This document shows positions 1 through 8,932 of a stretch of 64,000 nt of DNA, one piece after another. Numbering within the stretch: the first letter of the stretch is position 1; each line of letters begins with the position of its first letter. The stretch comes from Flavobacterium aquidurense (lineage in GTDB: Bacteria; Bacteroidota; Bacteroidia; Flavobacteriales; Flavobacteriaceae): assembly GCA_900107365.1 (NCBI GenBank), contig FNPS01000001.1, positions 496,001 to 560,000 on the forward strand. The letters run 5' to 3'. Made by a program: the position numbers and the translations under genes. A model generated the notes under the pieces. It ran no database searches. It was not told where the DNA came from and saw only the letters and a program-made list of their open reading frames with translations.

Positions 1-756
1 TGGTTTACGAGTACCAATAATCAAGGCACATGGAACCTGAAATTCACCAGCAGCGAATTTTTTAGTGTAACTTCCAGGAATTACAACAGAACGGGCAGGA
101 ACAAAACCTTTCATTTCAACAGGCTCATCTCCAGTAACGTCAATAATTTTTGTTGAAGCAGTCAAACAAACGTTAGCACCAAGAACAGCTTCTTTACCAA
201 CGTGAACTCCTTCTACAACAATACAACGAGAACCAATAAAAGCACCATCTTCAATGATAACCGGAGCAGCTTGTAATGGCTCTAATACACCACCAATTCC
301 AACACCACCACTTAAGTGAACATTTTTACCAATTTGAGCACAGCTTCCAACAGTTGCCCAGGTATCAACCATAGTTCCTTCGTCAACATAAGCACCAATA
401 TTTACATAACTTGGCATCAAGATAACACCGCTCGAAATGTAAGCTCCGTAACGGGCAACAGCGTTTGGTACCACACGAATTCCTTTTTCAGCATAACCTC
501 TTTTTAGCAACATTTTGTCGTGATATTCGAAGATACCAGATTCCCATGTTTCCATTTTTTGAATTGGGAAATACATTACAACCGCTTTCTTAACCCATTC
601 GTTTACTTGCCATTTGTCGCCAACTGGTTCAGCACAACGTAATTTTCCTGCATCAACTAGTTCGATAACTTCTCTAATAGCATCAGTTGTAGTAGTTTCT
701 TGTAATAAAGCTCTGTTTTCCCAAGCTTGTTCAATTATAGTCTGTAAAGAATTCAT
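1..756 (-). CDS. dapD: 2,3,4,5-tetrahydropyridine-2,6-dicarboxylate N-succinyltransferase, 3' end cut by window
   Basis: Translating the complementary strand from the ATG at 756 gives 252 open codons that run off the window edge. The product begins MNSLQTIIEQAWENRA and continues into left-handed beta-helix hexapeptide repeats with the DapD signature GGVGIGGVLEPLQA. The family is about 270 residues, so only a short C-terminus is missing. The enzyme succinylates tetrahydrodipicolinate in the lysine/diaminopimelate pathway, in the cytosol. The gene points away from the PAS gene across a 285-bp spacer. Family assignment is firm from sequence; the function is by homology. Confidence 0.95.
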   Translation of the reverse strand, partial: MNSLQTIIEQAWENRALLQETTTTDAIREVIELVDAGKLRCAEPVGDKWQVNEWVKKAVVMYFPIQKMETWESGIFEYHDKMLLKRGYAEKGIRVVPNAVARYGAYISSGVILMPSYVNIGAYVDEGTMVDTWATVGSCAQIGKNVHLSGGVGIGGVLEPLQAAPVIIEDGAFIGSRCIVVEGVHVGKEAVLGANVCLTASTKIIDVTGDEPVEMKGFVPARSVVIPGSYTKKFAAGEFQVPCALIIGTRKP

Positions 757-927
757 AAGTTTTAATTTTTGGCAAAGATAACGTATTTGTACAAAAGCAG
801 AAAAGTAAAGCCTTTTGAAAATGTTATATATCTAACATTTTGTTTTGAATTTGATAAATATTTTTTCTTGTCATTATGGTTTAATATTTAAAAAATGTCT
901 GTTAAAAGTTTTTTTACTATCAGAATA

Positions 928-970
928 TGACAAAAGTCAGATTTTGAGTTTTTTCTTCGTTTTACTTTCG
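928..970 (+). promoter_or_regulatory. Predicted Fnr-type operator and promoter of the PAS gene
   Basis: A perfect dyad TGAC-AAAA-GTCA lies at 928-939. A near-consensus Bacteroidota -7 box, TACTTTCG (consensus TAnnTTTG), lies at 963-970. The dyad centre (933.5) is 29.5 bp from the T of the -7 TA, the same spacing as in front of ccoI, ccoS and hemN. That places the operator near -41 from the expected start of transcription, a class II activator position. The site and spacing are seen directly; binding by the Fnr homologue at 8933-9613 is inferred. Confidence 0.65.
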
Positions 971-1041
971 CGGTATAATTTCAAAAGCAAATCGGAATTA
1001 TACTATACCATTCCAAAACTAAACTATATAAGCAGTAAAAC

Positions 1042-1668
1042 ATGAATCAGGAAAATCAGCTTCAGAATCGAATGACAGTAATTGACAAAGAAGTTACTTG
1101 GGACAAAACACAAGTAATTATGAGTAAAACAAATGCTTTTGGTATCATTGAATATGCCAATGAAGTATTTGTTGATGTTTCCGGTTATGAAGATTACGAA
1201 TTAATGGGGCAGCCGCATAATATTATTCGTCATCCGGATATGCCGAAAGTCATTTTTAAAGTGCTTTGGGAAAATTTAAAACAAGGCAAAAACTTTCATG
1301 CTATAGTAAAGAATTTAGCAAAATCAGGTAGATATTATTGGGTAATAACTGATTTTGAAATTGCAAAAGATGGAAATGGTGTTATTGTGAATTATTTTGG
1401 AAGAAGACAAGCTGTTCCTCAGGAAGTGATTTCGTTATATATAGAACCATTGTATAAAAAGCTTTTACAGATTGAAGCAGCAAGCGGAGTTGAATTTAGT
1501 GAAAAATATTTGATCGGATTTCTGGAAGAAAAAAAGAGATCTTATGTTGAATATATTAAGGAGTTAATTTATGAGCATGAAAAGGCACAATCTAAGTTTG
1601 CGCAGTATGAAGAGCGAGAGGAAGAAGAAGAGGAAGGAGGCTTTTTTAGACGTTTATTTAAGAGATAA
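1042..1668 (+). CDS. Aer-type PAS domain protein, cytosolic, no output domain
   Basis: 208 residues. A PAS domain covers about residues 20-125 and contains HNIIRHPDMP (59-68), a signature shared with the PAS domain of the aerotaxis receptor Aer. That family often binds FAD and senses redox state or oxygen. No membrane segment, HAMP, kinase, GGDEF or methyl-accepting domain follows. The rest is a charged, probably helical tail ending in an acidic run (about 191-198) and a basic RRLFKR end. It is therefore a stand-alone sensor or adaptor whose partner is unknown. The predicted Fnr-type operator upstream ties it to the low-oxygen response. A second ATG at codon 11 is possible. Confidence 0.85.
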   Translation: MNQENQLQNRMTVIDKEVTWDKTQVIMSKTNAFGIIEYANEVFVDVSGYEDYELMGQPHNIIRHPDMPKVIFKVLWENLKQGKNFHAIVKNLAKSGRYYWVITDFEIAKDGNGVIVNYFGRRQAVPQEVISLYIEPLYKKLLQIEAASGVEFSEKYLIGFLEEKKRSYVEYIKELIYEHEKAQSKFAQYEEREEEEEEGGFFRRLFKR

Positions 1669-1704
1669 TATTTGATTTTTTTAGGTTTTAAATATTTGGA
1701 GTTG

Positions 1705-1737
1705 AAATCCGTTTTGAATTTTCGAAGCGGATTTTTT
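1705..1737 (+). terminator. Rho-independent terminator after the PAS gene
   Basis: The arms AAATCCGTTT and AAGCGGATTT pair with one G-U and are followed directly by a T run, 37 bp past the stop codon. Confidence 0.75.
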
Positions 1738-1766
1738 ATTGCTAAGAATTGGAAAATTAAAATAGT

Positions 1767-1774
1767 TATCTTTG
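1767..1774 (+). promoter_or_regulatory. -7 box of the ruvX promoter
   Basis: TATCTTTG is an exact match to TAnnTTTG, 14 bp before the ruvX start codon. A TTGG occurs 15-18 bp upstream as a possible -33 element. Transcription would start only a few bases before the ATG. Confidence 0.55.
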
Positions 1775-1788
1775 TCGAAAATTAAAAA

Positions 1789-2205
1789 ATGCCAAGAATT
1801 CTCTCTATAGACTACGGACAAAAGCGTACCGGAATTGCGGTTACTGATGAAATGCAAATTATTGCTTCAGGTTTAACGACGATCCCGACAAACACTTTAA
1901 TTGATTTTCTGAAAGATTATTTCGCAAAAGAAAAAGTAGAAACGGTTTTAATTGGCGAACCAAAGCAAATGAATGGGCAGCCTTCAGAAAGTGCGTCAAT
2001 TATTAAAGGTTTTGTAACACATTTTTCAAATATTTTCCCAGATATGAAAGTCGTTCGAGTAGACGAGCGTTTTACTTCAAAAATGGCATTTCAAACTATG
2101 ATTGATAGTGGTTTGAGTAAAAAGCAACGTCAAAATAAGGGATTAATAGATGAAATCTCGGCTACAATTATGCTTCAGGATTATCTTTCTTCCAAAAGAT
2201 TTTAA
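1789..2205 (+). CDS. ruvX: Putative pre-16S rRNA nuclease / Holliday junction resolvase (YqgF family)
   Basis: 138 residues, the normal length of the family. The RNase H-like fold signatures are present: IDYGQKRTGIAVTD at the N-terminus with the first acidic residue, LIGEPKQMNGQ in the middle, VDERFTS, and IDEISATIMLQDYL at the end with the last catalytic acid. In E. coli YqgF matures the 5' end of 16S rRNA; an older proposal is Holliday junction cleavage. It is encoded alone between two terminated neighbours and has its own promoter. Confidence 0.92.
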   Translation: MPRILSIDYGQKRTGIAVTDEMQIIASGLTTIPTNTLIDFLKDYFAKEKVETVLIGEPKQMNGQPSESASIIKGFVTHFSNIFPDMKVVRVDERFTSKMAFQTMIDSGLSKKQRQNKGLIDEISATIMLQDYLSSKRF

Positions 2206-2298
2206 AAGTATTGTATTATTGATTGCATTTCATTTTCTTTTTTAGAAAAACATAACTTTTATCATAGAAAATTAGTTTTTTTTTGCAATTATAAAAAG

Positions 2299-2306
2299 TA
2301 CCTTTG
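2299..2306 (+). promoter_or_regulatory. -7 box of the mqo promoter
   Basis: TACCTTTG matches TAnnTTTG exactly, 21 bp before the mqo ATG. A T-rich run ending TTTTG lies upstream, but its spacing as a -33 element is short. Confidence 0.55.
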
Positions 2307-2327
2307 CGTTTTAAATAAAATACTGTT

Positions 2328-3824
2328 ATGCCTGACGAAACAATACGTTCAAATAGTGAAGTAGTACTCATTGGAGCTGGAATTATGAGTGCCACTCTTG
2401 GAGTAATTTTGAAAGAATTACAACCTGATATTAAAATTGAAATTTACGAAAGACTGGATGTTGCTGCAGCTGAAAGCTCAGATGCCTGGAATAACGCCGG
2501 CACAGGGCACTCCGCTTTTTGTGAATTAAATTACACTCCCGAGAAGGCAGACGGTAGTATTGATCCTAAAAAAGCGATAAGTATTGCAGAATCATTCGAG
2601 GTTTCTCGTCAGTTTTGGTCGTACTTAGTACAACAAAACAAAGTTCCGTCTCCGGATAATTTTATTAAAAGTGTTCCTCATATGAGTTTTGTTTGGGGAG
2701 ATAAAAACGTTAAATATCTTAAAAAACGTTTTGAAGCTTTGCAAAGCAATCCAATTTTTTCTCAAATGGAATTTAGTACTGATTTTGAGCAATTAAAAAA
2801 ATGGATGCCGCTTGTAATGGAAGGCAGAGAAGTCAGCGATAAACTGGCAGCAACTCATATGGAAATTGGTACCGATGTAAATTTCGGAGCTTTGACCAGA
2901 AGCATGTTTAATTATTTAGAAAAACTAGATGGGGTTTCTTTATATTTTAATCATGAAGTGACAAAGTTAAAACAGCGTGATGATAAAACCTGGAGAATTA
3001 AAATCACTGATTTGGCTACAGGTCAAAAAAGAAAAGCATATACTAAATTTGTTTTTATTGGTGCCGGAGGTGGTTCATTACCTTTATTGGAAAAAGCAAA
3101 TGTACCTGAAGGAAATGGTTACGGCGGTTTCCCGGTTAGTGGTCAATGGTTAAAATGTACAAATCCGGAAGTTATTGCAAAACATGCAGCAAAAGTATAC
3201 GGAAAGGCCAGTGTTGGAGCGCCTCCAATGTCTGTTCCTCATATTGATACCCGTGTAATTGATGGTGAAAAAGCATTGCTTTTTGGACCATTCGCAGGAT
3301 TTTCAACTCGTTTCCTGAAAAATGGTTCTTATTTAGATTTACCATTATCGATAAAAGCTAATAATTTAATTCCGATGTTATCAGCAGGATTTCACAATAT
3401 TCCATTAACAAAATATTTAATAGAGCAAGTTCGTCAAAAACCAAAAGACAGAATGGCTGCTTTACGAGAATATTTACCATCTGCACGTTCTAAGGATTGG
3501 AAATTAGAAAAAGCCGGACAACGTGTTCAGGTGATTAAAAAAGATGAAAAAGAAGGTGGGGTTTTAGAATTTGGAACAGAAGTAATTAATACGCATGACG
3601 GAACTTTGGCGGTTTTATTAGGAGCTTCTCCCGGAGCATCAACTGCTGTTTCAATTATGGTTGACTTAATTAGCAGATGTTTTACAAGTCAGATTAAAAC
3701 ACCGGAATGGGAAGCAAAAATGAAAAATATGATTCCTTCTTACGGTCAGACTTTAAATGATAAACCGGAGCTTTTGGCAGAACTCAGAAAGCATACTTCT
3801 GAAGTTTTAAAGTTAAATAATTAA
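2328..3824 (+). CDS. mqo: Malate:quinone oxidoreductase
   Basis: 498 residues, full length. An FAD-binding Rossmann motif VLIGAGIMSATLG lies near residue 13. The family features SSDAWNNAGTGHSAFCELNYTP and a C-terminal LLGASPGASTAVSIM are also present. Mqo is a peripheral inner-membrane flavoenzyme that oxidises malate to oxaloacetate and passes electrons to quinone, a TCA-cycle step that feeds respiration. It has its own promoter and terminator, so it is probably monocistronic. Confidence 0.95.
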   Translation: MPDETIRSNSEVVLIGAGIMSATLGVILKELQPDIKIEIYERLDVAAAESSDAWNNAGTGHSAFCELNYTPEKADGSIDPKKAISIAESFEVSRQFWSYLVQQNKVPSPDNFIKSVPHMSFVWGDKNVKYLKKRFEALQSNPIFSQMEFSTDFEQLKKWMPLVMEGREVSDKLAATHMEIGTDVNFGALTRSMFNYLEKLDGVSLYFNHEVTKLKQRDDKTWRIKITDLATGQKRKAYTKFVFIGAGGGSLPLLEKANVPEGNGYGGFPVSGQWLKCTNPEVIAKHAAKVYGKASVGAPPMSVPHIDTRVIDGEKALLFGPFAGFSTRFLKNGSYLDLPLSIKANNLIPMLSAGFHNIPLTKYLIEQVRQKPKDRMAALREYLPSARSKDWKLEKAGQRVQVIKKDEKEGGVLEFGTEVINTHDGTLAVLLGASPGASTAVSIMVDLISRCFTSQIKTPEWEAKMKNMIPSYGQTLNDKPELLAELRKHTSEVLKLNN

Positions 3825-3845
3825 AGATTTCTATCTCAGATATAT

Positions 3846-3877
3846 AAGGACTAAGTTTTACTACTTGGTCCTTTTTT
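3846..3877 (+). terminator. Terminator after mqo
   Basis: AAGGACTAAG pairs with CTTGGTCCTT across an 8-bp loop, followed by a T run. It lies between the mqo stop and the next start codon, so the hydrolase gene downstream needs its own promoter or read-through. Confidence 0.75.
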
Positions 3878-3884
3878 AATTAAA

Positions 3885-4466
3885 ATGAATAATATGACAA
3901 TTTCTAAAAAAGATAAACCAGCATTAATTTTAATTGATATTCAAAAAGGATTTGATGATATTGCCTACTGGGGCGGGCAAAGAAATAATAGTAAAGCAGA
4001 GGAAAATGCAAGTGAAATCTTAAAATTTTGGAGAGAAAACAATTTGCCAGTTTTTCATATCAAACATTGTTCTTCTAATCCAAATTCATTGCTAAATGAA
4101 AACAATCCTGGTAATGAATTCAAGGATTTAGTCAAGCCAATAGATGGAGAAGTTATAATTAAGAAGCATGTGAATAGCGCCTTTATAGGTACAGATCTAA
4201 AAGAGCAATTAGATCATGCGGGAATTACAAAACTTGTAATTGTGGGCTTAACAACAGATCATTGTGTTTCTACAACAACCAGAATGGCTGGAAATTTTCA
4301 TTACGAAACGTTTTTAATATCTGATGCTACAGCAACCTTTAATAAAAAAGGCTTAGAAGGACAAAATTACGCTGCCGAACTTATTCATGAAACAGCACTT
4401 GCAAGCTTAAACGGAGAGTTCGCAACAGTTATTTCTACAGATTTTCTTTTACAAAATATTTCATAA
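3885..4466 (+). CDS. Cysteine hydrolase of the isochorismatase family
   Basis: 193 residues. The catalytic triad of the family is visible: Asp18 in LILIDIQKGF, Lys94 in IIKKHVNSAF, and Cys127 in GLTTDHCVST with the usual preceding cis-peptide region. Such enzymes hydrolyse isochorismate, nicotinamide, N-carbamoyl compounds or ureas, and the substrate cannot be told from sequence. The start could also be the ATG at codon 4. There is a 28-bp gap to the convergent FUSC gene and no pathway partner nearby. Confidence 0.88.
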   Translation: MNNMTISKKDKPALILIDIQKGFDDIAYWGGQRNNSKAEENASEILKFWRENNLPVFHIKHCSSNPNSLLNENNPGNEFKDLVKPIDGEVIIKKHVNSAFIGTDLKEQLDHAGITKLVIVGLTTDHCVSTTTRMAGNFHYETFLISDATATFNKKGLEGQNYAAELIHETALASLNGEFATVISTDFLLQNIS

Positions 4467-4494
4467 TAGTATTAAAATTCAGAAAATGAAATGA

Positions 4495-6717
4495 TTATTC
4501 TGGATTTGTTGCTTTTAGTTCTTTTGTAATTTTCAAAATCTTTTCAGCGAGATTACTCATCCATATCAATTGTTCAATAACCATTTGAGCTTCCTGCATT
4601 TTTGCCTGACGGGTCTCTTTGTCCAGATCTTCATCTGTAGCTAAACGAGTAAAGTTTTTTCGTTTAAGCTCTTCAAATTGTAGTGTCACGTCTTCCTTGT
4701 CAAAAAAAGTATCTTTTATAATTGTTTCGTTTTTTAAAATAGAAATTGACTGATCTAAATTAGATAAAATGGTTTTTATGATGTAATTAAATGATTCTGA
4801 GGCTGATGTTGTTTGGTGTGATTGAATATAAGTAGACAATGAAGCTAAAGCAGAAAGTATCGAATGATTTAAAACGACCAATTTATTGACTAATGGTAAT
4901 GTTTTTTGCTTCGATTTTGGTTCTTGCATCATTCGCTGAAAAGAAGTCATCAAATTGCCAATTTCAACAAAAGCATTTTTTCGTGCAAGTCTGTACGATG
5001 TCGGAATTTCTCCTTTTTTATTATAAAAATCTGCAATTTCTTTCAGATAATTTCTGTTGGCCCGAACGGCGTTTTCAATGTGTATTGGGGTATTGATAAA
5101 TTCCCAGGCCGGCCATAAAAACTGATTCGCTAAAAACGCTAAAATAGCGCCTGCAAGCGAATCTAAAATTCTAAACTGAATTACTTCTACAACATCTGGT
5201 GTGAGAATTCCGTAAATAAAAACCACATACATCGTTACAAAAGTCGCACTGATTTTGTAATTGATTTGCGTGAACGAGATTCCAAGCAGCATACAAATAA
5301 TGGAGAAAATGCTCAATGCAACATGATTTTGGACAACCGATACGATTCCAAAAGCAAATAATCCTCCTAAAATAGTTCCAAAAATTCTGTTATAAGAACG
5401 TTCTTTTGTAAGTCCGTAACCTGGTCGCATGATTACGACAATTGTCAATAAAATCCAGTAGACGTTTTGAAAGGGAAGAATTTTTCCAATAAGAAAACCA
5501 ATCAAAATGGTAATGGTTAATCGTAAAGAATGTCTGAAAATAGAAGAAGAAAAACTCAAATTTTCAATTAAAGTACGTAAGGGATAATATTGTGGTGTAA
5601 GGAATTTTTCCAGCTCTTTATCTTTGTCTTTCAATTTAAAGGATTGCATTGCCAATGAAAAAGCACGTTGTATAATTTTAATTTTTCCAACTTGATTTTT
5701 GGCATATTTTAGCATATTGGTCAGCATCAAAACGCCTTCTGAAGCTTCTTCTTTTCCTAATTTTTTTTCATAGTCAAATATGGCAAATTCCAGCGCATCC
5801 AATTCATTTTTCAAATCATTCTTATCTACATAGACGGCAATATGATGGACGTTTTTAGAAAGTTTCTTTAAAGTTGAAGCCAGTTTATAAGCTACATTCT
5901 GATACGTTCGAAGCACTTCAGGATGTTTGGCAAATTTTTCATGAAGTTTGCTGTGATCAAATGACGTATACAAAGCAAGTTCCTGAATTTCAACTAATGT
6001 AATAAAAACCAGCAGCATTTTTCGGTTTTGAGCAGTAGTTCCGGAAGTGTTTTGGTTGCCTATCAGCATTTTTCTTAGATCTTCATGAATCAAATTCAAT
6101 TCAACCTGAACGGCTAATTGTTTTTCTATAATTGTTTCTCTATTAGCTTCAGGGTTCCATAAATCACCTCTTAATTTTAGGTATTTCGCGGTTAGTTTTA
6201 TGCCTTCCGCAATCTGTAACTCTACATATTTATAAGGTTGAATAAAATGGAAAACAAGGGAAACAATCAAATATAAAATTCCTCCAATAAAAATAAAACC
6301 GGAATATTCAAAAGCTTCCACGCCTGTATGTAAATGGCCAAATGATAAGGAAATAGATAATAAGGCAGAAAATGATACTAATGTGGCACGTTGTCCATAC
6401 ACCGAAATCATAGAACATAAAAACAGTAAAAAACCTAAAAAAGGATAAAATAAAAAAGGATAAGGGTAGGCTAGATTTACTAGTAAATTGACTCCGGAAA
6501 CTATTATTGATGCTACAATCAGCCCTTTTATTTTGTGACTTAATGAACTTGGAATATCACTAGGGTAAGTATAAAAAGCCCCAAGAGCGATAGTGAAACC
6601 GATTTCAAAATGGCCTAAAAAGTTTAAAATCAAGACAGGAACTACAGAAGCGATGGTTACTTTTGAGGCGTTTAAAAAGGAAGTGCTGTTCGTGAATTTC
6701 GAGATGCGATCAAACAT
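4495..6717 (-). CDS. FUSC/YccS-type integral membrane protein
   Basis: 740 residues with two membrane blocks, about residues 15-160 and 395-540. Each has several hydrophobic helices, separated by a long soluble helical region, and a soluble C-terminal domain follows. This is the architecture of the FUSC/YccS/YhfK family related to aromatic-acid efflux and plant aluminium-activated transporters. The second block contains NVYWILLTIVVIMRPGYG, typical of the family core. The substrate is unknown. It is single, convergent with the hydrolase and divergent from def. Confidence 0.85.
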   Translation of the reverse strand: MFDRISKFTNSTSFLNASKVTIASVVPVLILNFLGHFEIGFTIALGAFYTYPSDIPSSLSHKIKGLIVASIIVSGVNLLVNLAYPYPFLFYPFLGFLLFLCSMISVYGQRATLVSFSALLSISLSFGHLHTGVEAFEYSGFIFIGGILYLIVSLVFHFIQPYKYVELQIAEGIKLTAKYLKLRGDLWNPEANRETIIEKQLAVQVELNLIHEDLRKMLIGNQNTSGTTAQNRKMLLVFITLVEIQELALYTSFDHSKLHEKFAKHPEVLRTYQNVAYKLASTLKKLSKNVHHIAVYVDKNDLKNELDALEFAIFDYEKKLGKEEASEGVLMLTNMLKYAKNQVGKIKIIQRAFSLAMQSFKLKDKDKELEKFLTPQYYPLRTLIENLSFSSSIFRHSLRLTITILIGFLIGKILPFQNVYWILLTIVVIMRPGYGLTKERSYNRIFGTILGGLFAFGIVSVVQNHVALSIFSIICMLLGISFTQINYKISATFVTMYVVFIYGILTPDVVEVIQFRILDSLAGAILAFLANQFLWPAWEFINTPIHIENAVRANRNYLKEIADFYNKKGEIPTSYRLARKNAFVEIGNLMTSFQRMMQEPKSKQKTLPLVNKLVVLNHSILSALASLSTYIQSHQTTSASESFNYIIKTILSNLDQSISILKNETIIKDTFFDKEDVTLQFEELKRKNFTRLATDEDLDKETRQAKMQEAQMVIEQLIWMSNLAEKILKITKELKATNPE

Positions 6718-6848
6718 ATAGTGAGGTTTACTAACAAAGGTAAGAATTGTACGAATTAATTTGGCATAATTATAGCTGAGATTTTAACAGACAGGTAAAA
6801 AATACGATTTAATATGTTGTTTAGAATTATTCCTTGACTATTTTTTAC

Positions 6849-6856
6849 TATTTTTG
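6849..6856 (+). promoter_or_regulatory. -7 box of the def promoter
   Basis: TATTTTTG matches TAnnTTTG, 62 bp before def. I found no clear -33 element at ideal spacing. Confidence 0.45.
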
Positions 6857-6917
6857 CCAGCTGAATTAGGGGAACTAAATTCAGGGTTTTCAGTAGATAA
6901 TACATAAATTAATACAA

Positions 6918-7508
6918 ATGATTTTACCAATTGTAGGATATGGTGATCCTGTTTTAAGAAAAGTTGGTGAGGCGATTACGCCTGATTATCCAAACTTAAA
7001 AGAAACAATAGCAAACATGTATGAAACGATGTACAATGCTTATGGTGTTGGGCTTGCTGCACCACAGGTAGGTATGGCAATTCGTTTGTTTGTAATTGAT
7101 ACGACTCCTTTTAGCGATGATGACGATTTACCGTCTGAAGAGCAGAAAGATTTAAAAGGTTTCAAAAAGACTTTTATCAATGCTAAAATTGTGAAAGAAG
7201 AAGGAGAAGAGTGGAGTTTTAACGAAGGATGCTTAAGTATTCCTGATGTTCGTGAAGATGTATACAGAAAACCTACGGTGACAATTGAATATTGTGAAGA
7301 AGATTTTGTAATGAAAACAGAGGTTTTCGATGGTTTAATAGCAAGAGTTATTCAACATGAATACGATCATATTGAAGGTGTTTTGTTTACAGATAAAATA
7401 TCTTCATTGAAAAAACGTTTGATTCAAAAGAAATTGAAAAACATTACAGAAGGTAAAACTTTTCAAGAGTACCGAATGAAATTTGCTGCCGCAAAAAAAG
7501 GAAGATAA
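6918..7508 (+). CDS. def: Peptide deformylase
   Basis: 196 residues. All three deformylase motifs are intact: GVGLAAPQVG (43-52), EGCLSIP (103-109, metal ligand Cys105) and QHEYDHIEG (146-154, ligands His147 and His151, catalytic Glu148). The enzyme removes the formyl group from nascent proteins at the ribosome. An acidic insertion near residues 64-80 (SDDDDLPSEEQKD) lengthens the protein relative to E. coli Def (about 169 aa). It is probably co-transcribed with the DUF5606 gene 67 bp downstream. Confidence 0.97.
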   Translation: MILPIVGYGDPVLRKVGEAITPDYPNLKETIANMYETMYNAYGVGLAAPQVGMAIRLFVIDTTPFSDDDDLPSEEQKDLKGFKKTFINAKIVKEEGEEWSFNEGCLSIPDVREDVYRKPTVTIEYCEEDFVMKTEVFDGLIARVIQHEYDHIEGVLFTDKISSLKKRLIQKKLKNITEGKTFQEYRMKFAAAKKGR

Positions 7509-7575
7509 TTGTTCTTAAGAATATTAGAACATAATAAAATATAAAAAGAAATTCTTAATACTAATTTTAATAAAC

Positions 7576-8061
7576 ATGAATTTAGATAAAATTTTAGCCA
7601 TTTCTGGTAAACCAGGTTTATATGTATTGAAAGTGCAAACTCGTACAGGTTTTGTGGCAGAATCATTAACAGACGGAAAAAAAATCACAGTAAACTTAAA
7701 AAGCAATGTAAGTTTATTATCAGAGATTTCAATTTATACATATGAAGGTGAAAAACCTTTAACAGAAGTAATGCAACGTATTGCTGTTAAAGAAAACAAA
7801 GGTCAGGCTATTTCTCATAAAGAAGATAATGCAACATTGACAGCTTACTTCAAAGAGATTTTACCGGAATATGATGAAGAAAGAGTTTATCCTTCAGATA
7901 TTAAAAAAGTATTAAACTGGTATAATACCCTTGAAGCTAAAGGTTTGGTTACGGATTTGGCTCCGGCTCCGACTGAAACTGCTGAAGAGGCTCCAGTAAC
8001 GGAAGAAAAACCTAAAAAAGCTCCTGCTGCTAAAAAAGCAAAAGCGAAAAAAGAAGAATAG
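7576..8061 (+). CDS. DUF5606 family protein
   Basis: 161 residues. The start MNLDKILAISGKPGLYVLK and the body are conserved in Bacteroidota as a DUF5606-type protein. The N-terminal 55 residues look like a small beta-barrel, and a second small domain follows. The last 35 residues are a low-complexity tail rich in Ala, Lys, Pro and Glu with basic repeats near the end, of the kind seen in nucleic-acid- or ribosome-associated proteins. The function is unknown. It sits directly downstream of def and ends at a strong terminator. Confidence 0.8.
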   Translation: MNLDKILAISGKPGLYVLKVQTRTGFVAESLTDGKKITVNLKSNVSLLSEISIYTYEGEKPLTEVMQRIAVKENKGQAISHKEDNATLTAYFKEILPEYDEERVYPSDIKKVLNWYNTLEAKGLVTDLAPAPTETAEEAPVTEEKPKKAPAAKKAKAKKEE

Positions 8062-8087
8062 TAGTTTTTCTACCCTTAAATATATTG

Positions 8088-8121
8088 ATCCTGTTAAGAT
8101 GTTTTCTTAGCAGGATTTTTT
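8088..8121 (+). terminator. Terminator of the def-DUF5606 unit
   Basis: ATCCTG...TAAGA pairs with TCTTA...CAGGAT around a short loop and is followed by six Ts. Confidence 0.8.
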
Positions 8122-8161
8122 ACTTTTACATCATTCGGTTTCAATCAAAAAAACTTCAAAA

Positions 8162-8932
8162 ATGAGCAAAGAACTTCAACTAAAAGCCTTCGAAAGATTA
8201 TTAATTATCATGGATGAACTTCGTGAGCAATGTCCATGGGATAAAAAACAAACTTTGCAAACACTCAGACATCTGACAATTGAAGAAACTTACGAGTTAG
8301 GAGATGCTATTTTGGATAATGATCTAAATGAAGTGAAGAAAGAATTGGGAGATTTGCTCCTGCACATTGTTTTTTATGCTAAAATAGGCTCTGAAACTAA
8401 TGATTTTGATATGGCTGATGTTTGTAATGAAATCTGTGATAAGTTGATTCATCGCCATCCGCATATCTACAGTGACACAGTTGTTAAAGATGAAGAAGAA
8501 GTCAAACAAAATTGGGAGAAGTTAAAACTGAAGGAAGGTAAAAAATCGGTTTTGGAAGGCGTTCCAAGAAGTTTACCCGCTCTGGTTAAAGCAAGCCGAA
8601 TTCAGGATAAGGTAAAAGGTGTTGGTTTTGATTGGGAAGAACCACATCAGGTTTGGGATAAAGTTCAGGAAGAACTGGAAGAATTGCAAGACGAAGTTAA
8701 AGCTGGTGATCAGGATAAAATTGAAGCAGAATTTGGAGATGTTTTGTTCTCCATGATTAATTATGCCCGATTTCTAAATGTAAATCCAGAAGATGCTTTA
8801 GAGCGTACGAATAAAAAATTCATTAAGCGTTTTCAGTATTTAGAAAGTAAAGCCGGCGAGTTAGGAAAGCCATTAATGGATATGACTTTAGCAGAAATGG
8901 ATGTATTTTGGAATGAAGCTAAAAAACTATAA
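8162..8932 (+). CDS. mazG: Nucleoside triphosphate pyrophosphohydrolase MazG
   Basis: 256 residues with two MazG domains. The first contains LREQCPWDKKQTLQTLR and the metal-binding EETYEL...ELGDLLLHIVFYAK. The second contains EELEELQDEV...EFGDVLFSMINYARF. Full-length MazG hydrolyses all (d)NTPs to the monophosphate and pyrophosphate, a house-cleaning or stringent-response-damping role. It ends one base before the convergent fnr stop, with no terminator between them. Confidence 0.95.
   Translation: MSKELQLKAFERLLIIMDELREQCPWDKKQTLQTLRHLTIEETYELGDAILDNDLNEVKKELGDLLLHIVFYAKIGSETNDFDMADVCNEICDKLIHRHPHIYSDTVVKDEEEVKQNWEKLKLKEGKKSVLEGVPRSLPALVKASRIQDKVKGVGFDWEEPHQVWDKVQEELEELQDEVKAGDQDKIEAEFGDVLFSMINYARFLNVNPEDALERTNKKFIKRFQYLESKAGELGKPLMDMTLAEMDVFWNEAKKL

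Noticed and set aside
845..1045. A 66-codon plus-strand ORF upstream of the PAS gene
   Set aside because: It runs through the predicted operator and -7 box, has low-complexity composition and no recognisable motif; its stop overlaps the real start codon region by chance.
4893..5118. Two overlapping plus-strand ORFs
   Set aside because: They lie antisense inside the FUSC gene, in different frames, with no motif or promoter.
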